Shown: positions 1-6,290 of the stretch, piece after piece
Numbering within the stretch: position 1 is the first letter of the stretch
Layout of the letters: each line of letters starts with the position of its first letter
Assembly (NCBI GenBank): GCA_021802595.1
Contig: JAJZRT010000103.1
Coordinates: forward strand, 1-9,211
Direction: 5' to 3'
DNA: 9,211 bases
Source of the DNA: Pseudomonadota bacterium
GTDB lineage: Bacteria > Pseudomonadota > Gammaproteobacteria > Burkholderiales > Thiobacillaceae
The notes under the pieces: generated by a model
The model's input: only the letters and a program-made list of their open reading frames with translations
The model's database searches: none
What the model was told of the DNA's origin: nothing
Made by a program: the position numbers and the translations under genes

Positions 1-1290
1 CAGCACGCGCTGGATCGGCCTCACCTCGGTGTTCTCCGGGTCGTGTGCCAGATGGGCGACAATGTTCTCCACCACCACAACCGCCGCGTCGACCAGCAGG
101 CCTATCGCAATCGCCAGGCCGCCCAGGCTCATCAGGTTGGCCGACAGCCCGAACTGGCGCATCAGCACGAAAGTGGCGAGCACCGACAGCGGCAGGATCA
201 GCGCGACCGTGATCGCCGCGCGCAGGTTGCCGAGGAACAGCAGCAGCAGGACTACCACCAGCACGGCCGCTTCGAGCAGCGCTTTGCTGACGGTGCCGAC
301 GGCGCGATCGACCAGCTGCGAGCGGTCGTAGAACGGCGAAATCGTCACGCCCTTGGGCAGCGTCGCCTGGATGTCCGCAAGCCTGGCCTTGACGTTCTTG
401 ATGAGCTCGCCCGCGTTGGCGCCCTTCAGGCCGATCACCAGGCCCTCGACCGCCTCGCCCTGGCCGTTCTGCGTCACTGCGCCATAGCGCGTCAGCGCGT
501 CCATCGTCACCTGCGCAACGTCCCCCACGGTGACCACCACGCCGCCGACATGCTTGATCCCGATATGACGCAACTCATCCAGCGACGCCACGCCGCCATT
601 GACCCGTACCACCCAGGTCTCCTCGCCTTCGTTGACGCGGCCTGCGCCATCGTTGCGGGTGTTCTTCTCCAGCGCCATGCGCAGCTCGTCAAGCGTCACC
701 CCGCGCGCGACCAGCGCCGCCGGGTCCGGACTCACCGCGAAGGTGGTGACGCGGCCGCCGAGCGAGTTGACGTCAGCCACCCCGGGCAGGGCGCGCAGCT
801 GTGGGCGCACCGTCCAGTCGAGCAGTGTGCGCTTCTCGGCCAGCGACAGCGGCCCCTCGATGGTGAACATGAAGAGTTCGGAGAGCGGCGTCGAGATCGG
901 CGCCAGGCCGCCCGACACGTTGGCCGGCAGGTCGCCCTTGACGTTGGCGAAGCGCTCGGCCACCTGCTGGCGCGCCCAGTAGATGTCGGTGCCTTCCTCG
1001 AAGTCGACGGTGATGTCGGCCAGCGCGTTCTTCGACTGGCTGCGCAGGATCGTCTGGCGGGGGATGCCGAGCAGCTCGGTCTCCACCGGCTGGGTGATGC
1101 GCGCCTCCACCTCTTCCGGCGTCATGCCCGGCGCCTTCAGGATCAGCTTGACCTGCGTCGTCGAGACATCGGGGAAGGCGTCGATCGGGATCAGCTGGAA
1201 CGCCCGCACCCCCAGTCCCGCGAGTACCAGCGCCAGCACCAGCACAAACCAGCGGCGCGCCAGCGCAAATTCGGTCACGATGTTCAGCAT
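1..1290 (-). CDS. Heavy-metal-efflux RND pump, CusA/CzcA family (N-terminal 430 aa, runs off left edge)
   Basis: This encodes an inner-membrane proton-driven exporter subunit that, with an adaptor and an outer-membrane channel, expels metal cations from the periplasm or cytosol. The frame is open from the ATG at 1290 to base 1, about 40% of the usual ~1,030-1,050 aa. Visible hallmarks are TM1 at about residues 13-32, followed by the family signature IDAFPDVST (36-44), the large periplasmic porter domain, and then TM segments from about 340. The proton-relay helix reads GLAIAIGLLVDAAVVVVEN (391-409), with Asp401 and Glu408 matching the essential Asp and Glu of this family. The position where CzcA has an extra Asp (DFG) is Ala-Ile-Gly here, as in CusA. 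Metal specificity is therefore not assigned, and nothing visible decides between monovalent and divalent ions. The gene starts 3 bp after the adaptor stop, with GGAG upstream inside the adaptor gene, so the two are co-translated. Confidence 0.95.
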   Translation of the reverse strand, partial: MLNIVTEFALARRWFVLVLALVLAGLGVRAFQLIPIDAFPDVSTTQVKLILKAPGMTPEEVEARITQPVETELLGIPRQTILRSQSKNALADITVDFEEGTDIYWARQQVAERFANVKGDLPANVSGGLAPISTPLSELFMFTIEGPLSLAEKRTLLDWTVRPQLRALPGVADVNSLGGRVTTFAVSPDPAALVARGVTLDELRMALEKNTRNDGAGRVNEGEETWVVRVNGGVASLDELRHIGIKHVGGVVVTVGDVAQVTMDALTRYGAVTQNGQGEAVEGLVIGLKGANAGELIKNVKARLADIQATLPKGVTISPFYDRSQLVDRAVGTVSKALLEAAVLVVVLLLLFLGNLRAAITVALILPLSVLATFVLMRQFGLSANLMSLGGLAIAIGLLVDAAVVVVENIVAHLAHDPENTEVRPIQRVL

Positions 1291-1293
1291 GGC

Positions 1294-2334
1294 CTACTCC
1301 ACCAGCCACTGCGCCTTGAGCGCAGATACGCCTTTCACCGCGACGCGACTGCCCGCCGCGAGGCCGCCGACCTCGGCCGTGCTGGCATTCTGCCGCACCA
1401 GTCGCACACGCGTGGGCACGAAGCCTCTGGGCGTCTCGACGAAAACGTAGGGCACATTGACCTTCCACGCCAGTGCGCTGGCGGGCACCGCCAGCGTCTG
1501 GGCCGCTGCGGCACCGGCAAGGGCCGCCTGCACCGACTGGCCGGGACGCAGCAGGCCTTGCGGATCGACGAGGCTGGCACGCGCCTGCACGCTCTGCGAA
1601 GCGTCCAGTTGCGGCAGCAGTGCGGTGACATGGCCATGGGCCTCGCTGTCCACCACCGTCACGGATTGCCCGACGGCCACCTGGCGCGCCTGCGCCGTCG
1701 ACAGCGGAATCTCCAGGGCCAGTTTCGACAGATCCGCCACCTTCACCAGCGCCATCCCGGCATCCACACGCTGGCCAGGCTGGGCAACGCTTTCCGTCAC
1801 CACCCCGGCAATCGGCGCGGTCAGCGTGAGGGTGCTGCCGGCAACCTTGCCCGTTCCCATCAGGGACATCGCGGTCTGCGCCGCCGCCAGACTGGCTTGC
1901 GCCGACTGCGCTTCGGACCGGGTGGCACGCAGGCGCGATTCGGCGATCAGGCCTTCGCTGAACAGTTTCTCATCGCGTGCGGCATTGCTGGCCGCCAGCC
2001 GGGATCTCAGCCGCGCCTGCGTCAGGGCATTCTGCGCATCGGCAAGGCCGGCCATCGACAGGGTGACGAGCGGGGCGCCACGCTTGACCGTATCGCCCGC
2101 CTGCACGTGCAGCTGGGTGACCAGTCCGGTGCCGGCCGCGGCGGCTACGCGCACGCTGGCCGGCGGCAGCGTCACCCGCGCCGGGTAGGTCAGCGCCGGA
2201 CTGGCCGTCTGCGTCGCAGCAACCGCTGTGACAATGCCGAGGTTCTGCTTCTGCGCCGCGGTCAGCGGCAACACGTCCGCCGCGTAGGCAGGTGCGGCGC
2301 CCAACAGCGCCAGAACGAGAATGCGATTGATCAC
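1294..2334 (-). CDS. RND efflux periplasmic adaptor (membrane fusion protein), GTG start
   Basis: This 346-aa adaptor should bridge the RND pump encoded directly downstream to an outer-membrane channel. The start chosen is GTG at 2334. It has GGAG 7 nt upstream and gives a clean signal peptide (INRILVLALLGAAPAYA, cleavage before ADV). Upstream in-frame codons run into a dispersed repeat (2402-2519) and are not coding. The mature protein shows a lipoyl/barrel-sandwich half (GLVTQLHVQAGDTVKRGAPLV), an Ala/Gln-rich alpha-hairpin, the second lipoyl half (TLTAPIAGVVTESVAQPGQRV) and beta-barrel/membrane-proximal segments (LRPGQSVQAAL). It is shorter than CzcB and CusB and lacks an obvious His- or Met-rich metal-binding extension. 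No outer-membrane factor gene lies in the window. A PmrA/QseB-type box lies 55 bp upstream, suggesting control by the response regulator at 4247-4918. Confidence 0.92.
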   Translation of the reverse strand: MINRILVLALLGAAPAYAADVLPLTAAQKQNLGIVTAVAATQTASPALTYPARVTLPPASVRVAAAAGTGLVTQLHVQAGDTVKRGAPLVTLSMAGLADAQNALTQARLRSRLAASNAARDEKLFSEGLIAESRLRATRSEAQSAQASLAAAQTAMSLMGTGKVAGSTLTLTAPIAGVVTESVAQPGQRVDAGMALVKVADLSKLALEIPLSTAQARQVAVGQSVTVVDSEAHGHVTALLPQLDASQSVQARASLVDPQGLLRPGQSVQAALAGAAAAQTLAVPASALAWKVNVPYVFVETPRGFVPTRVRLVRQNASTAEVGGLAAGSRVAVKGVSALKAQWLVE

Positions 2335-2406
2335 GCCTGATCTCCGTGAAATGAATGGACAAATCCGGCACGCATTCTGGCGGCCGATCCTTAAGGCCGG
2401 ATTAAG
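2324..2406 (-). promoter_or_regulatory. Promoter of the efflux operon with PmrA/QseB-type direct-repeat operator
   Basis: Read on the minus strand, 2406-2390 is CTTAAT-CCGGC-CTTAAG. This fits the published PmrA-box pattern (C/T)TTAA(G/T)-N5-(C/T)TTAA(G/T) at every defined position. Ten nucleotides further on is CAGAAT (2379-2374), a 4/6 match to a -10 hexamer. The GTG start at 2334 follows, with GGAG as ribosome-binding site. A good -35 is not evident, as expected for an activator-dependent promoter. The upstream half-site (2406-2401) is formed by the first bases of the repeat at 2402-2519. The operator call is inference from pattern and spacing. Confidence 0.6.
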
Positions 2407-2519
2407 GAAGCGCTGAACAAGTTGATTCCGCTCATGGTTCGACAAGCTCACCACGAACGGAATCAACAAGTTGCCGTTCGTCCTGAGCTTGTCGAAGGAC
2501 TTGTTCAGCGCTTCCTTAA
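2402..2519 (-). repeat. 118-bp palindromic dispersed repeat, copy 1
   Basis: Perfect 21-bp terminal inverted repeats (2402-2422 and 2499-2519) enclose an inner palindrome: 2438-2460 pairs with 2474-2496 with two C-C mismatches. The sequence is 110/118 identical to the reverse complement of 6796-6913. It contains the TTCGACAAGCTCAGGACGAACGG-type core that recurs in many proteobacterial genomes and produces spurious peptides such as FDKLRTNG and VVSLSNHE. This is a REP/MITE-like non-coding element. No transposase is present. It lies between two divergent promoters. Confidence 0.93.
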
Positions 2520-2579
2520 GCACGTGCTTTTTGCCCATCCCTCCGGCGGTAGGGAGCCCGATCTGCGTGGATTACCCGC

Positions 2580-2642
2580 CTTAAGCTCCTCCTAAGCTAG
2601 CACACGTAGAGTGCGTCCCGACATCCGCACAAGGAGGCTCTC
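2580..2642 (+). promoter_or_regulatory. Promoter of the cytochrome/two-component operon with PmrA/QseB-type operator
   Basis: CTTAAG (2580-2585), N5, then CCTAAG (2591-2596) forms a direct repeat with 11-bp periodicity. It departs from the PmrA-box consensus at one base. A -10-like TAGAGT (2607-2612) begins 10 nt after the box, the same spacing as in the divergent efflux promoter. A strong Shine-Dalgarno AAGGAGG (2631-2637) sits 5 nt before the ATG at 2643. The regulator likely to bind here is encoded in the same operon (4247-4918), so this would be autoregulation. This is inferred, not demonstrated. Confidence 0.65.
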
Positions 2643-3272
2643 ATGTCGCACTCACTGACTCATCCACATCGCGTGTTCGATCCGCTGCTGCGCCTGCTGC
2701 ACTGGATCATTGCCCTGTCCATCGTGGCGCTCATCGCCACCAGCCAGCTGGCCGGCGGATTCGAGCACGGTCCCTATGAAAAGACGTTCTGGAATCTGCA
2801 CATGCTCTCCGGCTACGTCCTGACGGCGGGCCTGCTGACGCGCCTGCTGTGGGGCGTGGTGGGGCCGGCCAGCGCGCGCTGGCGCGACCTGTGGCATCCC
2901 GCCGTATGGAAGGACAGCCTCGGGAAACTGCGCCTGCCGGCGAAGCACCGGGCCGGACACGACCCGATCGCCAGCCTGGCCTATCTGTTTGCCTACGGCG
3001 TGATGACGCTGATGGTCGTCACCGGACTGGGACTGGCTGCCAGCGAATTCCAGGCCGGCCCCCTTGCCGGCTGGCTGGCCAATATGCCCTGGCTGGAAGA
3101 CGTGCTGGGCGAGCCCCACGAAGCGGGATTCACCCTGATGCTCGGTTTCATCGGCCTGCATCTGGCGGCGCTGGTCTTCCACCAGCGGCGCGGTGAACGC
3201 GTCGCGCAGAGCATGGTCACCGGCAAGCAGTACCACACGGTGGAAAGCGGGGTTCAACATGACCAAGCATAG
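2643..3272 (+). CDS. Cytochrome b561 family membrane protein of the SHP operon
   Basis: This 209-aa protein has four predicted membrane helices (about 19-36, 52-73, 109-131 and 161-180) and is the length of bacterial/Ni-hydrogenase-type cytochrome b561 (PF01292). Candidate haem-b ligands are His20 (RLLHW), His53 (NLHML), His159 (EPHEAG) and His173 (GLHLA), enough for two haems. The family takes electrons from quinol and passes them to periplasmic cytochromes. Here the next two genes encode such cytochromes. The gene is first in the operon, with a near-ideal Shine-Dalgarno at 2631-2637. Its last 14 bases overlap the start of the SHP gene. The exact haem-ligand assignment is inferred from position, and the family call is secure. 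Confidence 0.93.
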   Translation: MSHSLTHPHRVFDPLLRLLHWIIALSIVALIATSQLAGGFEHGPYEKTFWNLHMLSGYVLTAGLLTRLLWGVVGPASARWRDLWHPAVWKDSLGKLRLPAKHRAGHDPIASLAYLFAYGVMTLMVVTGLGLAASEFQAGPLAGWLANMPWLEDVLGEPHEAGFTLMLGFIGLHLAALVFHQRRGERVAQSMVTGKQYHTVESGVQHDQA

Positions 3273-3672
3273 CCTCTGCAGCGGCCTGGCAATCCTGGGC
3301 ATGGCCTCCGCCGTGGCGGCCGCCGCCGAGTCGCCCGCCAGCCTGATGGCACAGTATGCACGGCAGGCTGGCGTGCCGGTCACGTCGCTCTCGGCGCAGC
3401 GCGGTGCGGCACTCTACCGCACCGAACATCCGGGCCGCGATGGTCAGGCGGCAAGCTGCGCCGGCTGCCATACGGCCAATCCGGCCCAGCCCGGACGCAC
3501 CCGGGTCGGCAAGCGCATCGAACCCCTCGCGCCGGCGGCCAATCCGCAACGCTTCACCGACGCGGCCAAGGTCGAGAAATGGTTCCGGCGCAACTGCCAG
3601 GATGTCCTGCAACGCGAATGCAGCGCGCAGGAGAAGGGCGATTTCATTGCCTGGCTGAGCCAGGCCCGATAA
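3259..3672 (+). CDS. shp: SHP-type (DUF1924) monohaem cytochrome c, oxygen-binding family
   Basis: This 137-aa exported c-type cytochrome is homologous to Sphaeroides Heme Protein (PF09086). The ATG at 3259 gives a signal peptide (MTKHSLCSGLAILGMASAVAAAA). A longer in-frame start at 3193 lies inside the b561 gene and has no signal sequence. The haem motif is CAGCH (Cys67, Cys70, His71). The distal region WFRRNCQDVLQREC (108-121) carries Asn112, followed by Cys113 and Cys121. This is the same Asn-Cys...Cys spacing as Asn88 and the Cys89-Cys97 disulfide of R. sphaeroides SHP, where Asn leaves the iron on reduction so that O2 can bind. The family hallmarks IEPLAP, RFTD and KVEKWF are present. 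Physiological substrate is unknown. Oxygenase or O2/NO-handling roles have been suggested for the family. Expression should be coupled to the b561 gene through the 14-bp overlap. Confidence 0.93.
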   Translation: MTKHSLCSGLAILGMASAVAAAAESPASLMAQYARQAGVPVTSLSAQRGAALYRTEHPGRDGQAASCAGCHTANPAQPGRTRVGKRIEPLAPAANPQRFTDAAKVEKWFRRNCQDVLQRECSAQEKGDFIAWLSQAR

Positions 3673-3682
3673 GGAGCACAGC

Positions 3683-4210
3683 ATGAATTATCTATTGCGC
3701 GGTATCGGGGTCGTCGCAGCGGTCGGAGTGGTCGGCCTGCTGGCATTTTCGCTGCCTTCGGGCGAGGCACATGGCGATGGCGGCGGCAATGTCCTGCCGC
3801 GGACGACCAACAAGGCCTGGCAGCAGGAATGCGCAAGCTGCCATATCGCCTATTCGCCGGCCTTCCTGCCGAAGACCTCGTGGCGCCGCCTGATGGGCGG
3901 GCTCGACCGGCATTTCGGCGAGAACGCCAGCCTTGATCCCGCCACGCAGGCTGATATCCTGCGGTTCCTGGAAGCCAACGCCGCCGACGCCGGCAGCAGC
4001 CGGATGGGCAGCCGGGTGATGCAGGGCCTGCGCCCGAACGAGGCACCGCTGCGTATCACCGAAACCCGCTGGTTCGTGCGCAAGCATGACGAAGTGGCGC
4101 GCGCGACCTGGTCCCGCAAGTCGATCGGCTCTGCCGCCAACTGCGCGGCCTGCCACCGGCAGGCGGAACAGGGCGTGTTCGACGAGGACACGGTCAGGAT
4201 TCCGCAATGA
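3683..4210 (+). CDS. dhc: Dihaem cytochrome c (DHC), electron donor to SHP
   Basis: This 175-aa periplasmic dihaem cytochrome c belongs to the DHC family (PF09626). It has an N-terminal signal or anchor helix (about 5-24, LLRGIGVVAAVGVVGLLAFS), haem motif CASCH (Cys50, Cys53, His54) and haem motif CAACH (Cys154, Cys157, His158). Conserved His77 (LDRHFGENASLD) and His135 (WFVRKHDEV) are candidates for the sixth ligands of the two bis-His haems. DHC is known to pair with SHP and is thought to carry electrons from the membrane cytochrome b. The gene follows shp by 10 bp, with AAGGAG (3671-3676) overlapping the shp stop codon and 6 nt of spacing to ATG. The signal peptide has no clear Ala-X-Ala cleavage site before the charged region except near EAHG, so it may stay membrane-anchored. 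Confidence 0.93.
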   Translation: MNYLLRGIGVVAAVGVVGLLAFSLPSGEAHGDGGGNVLPRTTNKAWQQECASCHIAYSPAFLPKTSWRRLMGGLDRHFGENASLDPATQADILRFLEANAADAGSSRMGSRVMQGLRPNEAPLRITETRWFVRKHDEVARATWSRKSIGSAANCAACHRQAEQGVFDEDTVRIPQ

Positions 4211-4246
4211 AACCCGGGGATGAAACCCCAAGGATAAAGATCAGCG

Positions 4247-4918
4247 ATGCGCATATTGTTGGTGGAAGATGACCGCATGCTGGGCGACGGCCTGCAGGCC
4301 GGGCTGACCCAGGCCGGCTATGCCGTCGACTGGCTGCGCGATGGCGAGGCGGCGGTGGCGGCCCTGTCCACCGAGTCGTTTGCGGCGGTGGTGCTCGACC
4401 TCGGACTGCCGAAACGCGACGGCTTGTCGGTGCTGCAGTGGCTGCGCGGGCGCCATGACGCAACGCCGGTGCTGATCCTGACCGCACGCGACCAGTTGGA
4501 GGACAAGGTGCGCGGGCTCGACCTCGGTGCCGACGACTATGTGCTGAAACCCTTCGACCTCGACGAGATTGCCGCCCGCCTGCGGGCACTGGTACGGCGC
4601 GCCCATGGCCGCCCGGAGCCAGTGCTCAGGCTGGGTGAAATCGAGCTCAATCCGGCGGCACGCAGCGTGACGCGGGCCGGACAGCCGGTCGAACTGACGC
4701 CGCGCGAATTCGACCTGCTGCACCTGCTGCTGGAAAACACCGACCGCGTGCTGACCCGACGCACCCTGGAAGAGCAGCTCTACACCTGGAACGACGCCGT
4801 CGACAGCAACGCGCTCGAAGTCCACATCCACCATCTGCGGAAGAAGCTCGGCAACGAGCTGATCCGCACCGTGCGCGGCGTCGGCTATATGGCGTCGACC
4901 GGTACGCCGGCGCCATGA
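4247..4918 (+). CDS. OmpR/PhoB-family response regulator, QseB/PmrA-like
   Basis: This 223-aa DNA-binding response regulator has a receiver domain (1-115) with acidic pocket Glu7/Asp8/Asp9, phospho-acceptor Asp51, Thr79, Tyr98 and Lys101. A winged-helix output domain (about 125-217) ends in a segment close to E. coli QseB (EEQLYTWNDAVDSNALEVH and HHLRKKLG followed by IRTVRGVGY). It is the partner of the sensor kinase encoded immediately downstream, joined by an ATGA overlap at 4915-4918. It follows dhc after 36 bp with only a weak AAGGA (4230-4234) upstream and no terminator, so it probably belongs to the cytochrome operon. Regulators of this branch bind CTTAAG-type direct repeats with N5 spacing, and two such boxes lie at 2390-2406 and 2580-2596. 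The quorum- or catecholamine-sensing function of QseBC should not be transferred without evidence. Confidence 0.95.
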   Translation: MRILLVEDDRMLGDGLQAGLTQAGYAVDWLRDGEAAVAALSTESFAAVVLDLGLPKRDGLSVLQWLRGRHDATPVLILTARDQLEDKVRGLDLGADDYVLKPFDLDEIAARLRALVRRAHGRPEPVLRLGEIELNPAARSVTRAGQPVELTPREFDLLHLLLENTDRVLTRRTLEEQLYTWNDAVDSNALEVHIHHLRKKLGNELIRTVRGVGYMASTGTPAP

Positions 4919-6279
4919 ACCGGCCGTATTCCCTGCGCCGGCGGCTGGTGTGGCTGCTGGCCGGCTCGGTGGCGGCGATCTGGCTGCTGTCCACGCTGGT
5001 GGTGTACCAGCGCGCGCACCACGAAGCCGACGAACTGCTCGATGCCCAGCTGACCCAGGTGGCCGACACCCTGCTGGCGATCGTGGCAGCCGGCGAAATC
5101 CAGGGTTTTGTGGAAGAGCTGCAGGATCAAAGCCGTCACAACACGGTGCCGATCGCCTTCGAGGTATGGCATGGCAAGCACGGGCAGATGCAACGCCTGG
5201 TCAGCTCCATGGGGCACGACGGGTTCGAAGCCGGAGTCGTTCCGGGATTCAGCGAACACCTCTATCGGGGTGCACTGTGGCGGTTTTACGCGGTGCAGGA
5301 TGCCGACGAGGAATACCAGGTGGTGGTCGGCCAGGCACACGCTGCGCGCGAGACCCTGGCACGCGAGATCGGCCTGTCGCTGCTGCTGCCGGCCGGCCTG
5401 GCGCTGCCGCTGATGGCGCTGGCGGTCTGGTGGGGCGTCGGCCGCAACCTGCGGCCGGTGGATGCCGTGGCACGGCAGGTCGGCGCGCTCGACGCGCAGG
5501 CGCTGGCGCCGCTCGATGAATCGCCTGCCCTGCCGGAGGAAATCGCGCCCTTGCGCACCGCGCTCAACGCGCTGATCCGGCGCGTCACCGAAGCGTTCGA
5601 GAACGAGCGCCGCTTCAGCGCCGATGCCGCGCACGAACTGCGCACCCCGCTGGCGGCATTGAAAGTGCAGGCCCAGGTGGCGCTGCGTGCACAGACGGCA
5701 GACAACCGCCAGCACGCGCTGGCGCAGGTGATCGCCGGGGTGGACCGGATGACGCATCTGGTCGAGCAATTGCTGACGCTGGCCCGCGTCGACCCGGCCA
5801 GCCGGGGCAGCGTGCCGCCACCGCTCGATCCTGCCGGGATCATCGACGCGGTGTGCGAAGAACTGCTGCCGCAGGCGCAGCGGCAGTCGCAATCGCTGGT
5901 GGTCGAGACTGCATCGGGATGCCGGGTCGTGATCACCGCAGCCTGGCTGCAAATCGCCGTGCGCAATCTGGTCGACAACGCCCTGCGTTATGCCGGCCCG
6001 GGCGCGCGCATCGAAGTGCGCCTCGTGCGCTGCGGGACGGACTGTCTGCTCCAGGTCGCGGACAACGGTCACGGCGTCGCACCGGCCCTGCGCGCCCATC
6101 TGAGCGCGCGCTTTGTACGTGGCGAGGAAGAAGGCGAGAGCGAAGGCTGCGGACTGGGGCTTTCCATCGTGGCCCGCATCGCGGCGCTATCGCACGCCCA
6201 GCTGGAACTGGGCGACGGCCTGCCGCGCGCGGACGGAGGCCATGGCTTCGCCGCTACGCTGCGTTTCAACGCAGCGTAG
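4915..6279 (+). CDS. Sensor histidine kinase, QseC/PmrB-like
   Basis: This 454-aa membrane sensor kinase has TM1 at about 11-31, a periplasmic domain at about 32-153 (2CSK-type, ~120 aa) and TM2 at about 154-174. A HAMP-like linker follows, then the dimerisation/phosphoacceptor domain with H-box FSADAAHELRTPL (phospho-His240). The catalytic domain carries N-box NLVDNALRYA (351-360), G1 box VADNGHG (381-387) and G2 box GCGLGLS (411-417). All catalytic motifs look intact. The periplasmic edge near TM1 carries an acidic stretch HHEADELLD (35-43), including an E-x-x-E pattern. PmrB uses such a motif to sense Fe(III), but the resemblance here is short and may simply be the conserved membrane-proximal helix. 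The start overlaps the regulator stop by 4 bp. The stop codon lies inside a 14-bp perfect hairpin (6252-6281). Confidence 0.95.
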   Translation: MNRPYSLRRRLVWLLAGSVAAIWLLSTLVVYQRAHHEADELLDAQLTQVADTLLAIVAAGEIQGFVEELQDQSRHNTVPIAFEVWHGKHGQMQRLVSSMGHDGFEAGVVPGFSEHLYRGALWRFYAVQDADEEYQVVVGQAHAARETLAREIGLSLLLPAGLALPLMALAVWWGVGRNLRPVDAVARQVGALDAQALAPLDESPALPEEIAPLRTALNALIRRVTEAFENERRFSADAAHELRTPLAALKVQAQVALRAQTADNRQHALAQVIAGVDRMTHLVEQLLTLARVDPASRGSVPPPLDPAGIIDAVCEELLPQAQRQSQSLVVETASGCRVVITAAWLQIAVRNLVDNALRYAGPGARIEVRLVRCGTDCLLQVADNGHGVAPALRAHLSARFVRGEEEGESEGCGLGLSIVARIAALSHAQLELGDGLPRADGGHGFAATLRFNAA

Positions 6280-6281
6280 CG
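6252..6281. terminator. Strong hairpin between convergent genes, candidate bidirectional terminator
   Basis: Bases 6252-6265 are perfectly complementary to 6268-6281 (14 bp, central TC). It spans the last codons and stop of the sensor kinase gene and ends 10 bp before the stop codon of the opposing gene at 6291. Neither side has a U-tract, so it may act as an mRNA 3'-end stabiliser or a Rho-assisted stop rather than a classic intrinsic terminator. Confidence 0.55.
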
Positions 6282-6290
6282 AACAGCTCC

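Noticed and set aside
43..2340. 765-codon plus-strand open frame opposite the efflux genes
   Set aside because: Its product is Arg/His/Gln-rich low-quality sequence without any domain. It is the antisense shadow of two clear RND genes in GC-rich DNA.
2335..2538. N-terminal extension of the adaptor gene to an ATG at 2538, adding 68 residues
   Set aside because: The added residues are the translated palindromic repeat and spacer (FDKLRTNG, VVSLSNHE). They lack a ribosome-binding site and would bury the signal peptide. The GTG at 2334 has both a Shine-Dalgarno and a correct signal sequence.
3193..3258. Upstream in-frame ATG for the SHP gene
   Set aside because: It lies inside the b561 gene and would place 22 charged residues ahead of a clean signal peptide. 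The ATG at 3259 is the better start.
3259..3300. Cys7 of the SHP precursor as a lipoprotein lipobox
   Set aside because: It lies before the hydrophobic core and lacks the L-x-x-C context. The Ala-rich region near residue 22 is a normal signal peptidase I site.
4213..4230. Short GGGG/CCCC hairpin between dhc and the regulator gene as a terminator
   Set aside because: The stem is only about 4 bp with a 6-nt loop and no T-run. It is not convincing as an operon boundary.
4207..4272. 21-codon open frame overlapping the dhc stop and the regulator start (MKPGDETPRIKISDAH...)
   Set aside because: It has no ribosome-binding site or recognisable peptide pattern. The repeated ATGAAACCC it starts from may be coincidental.
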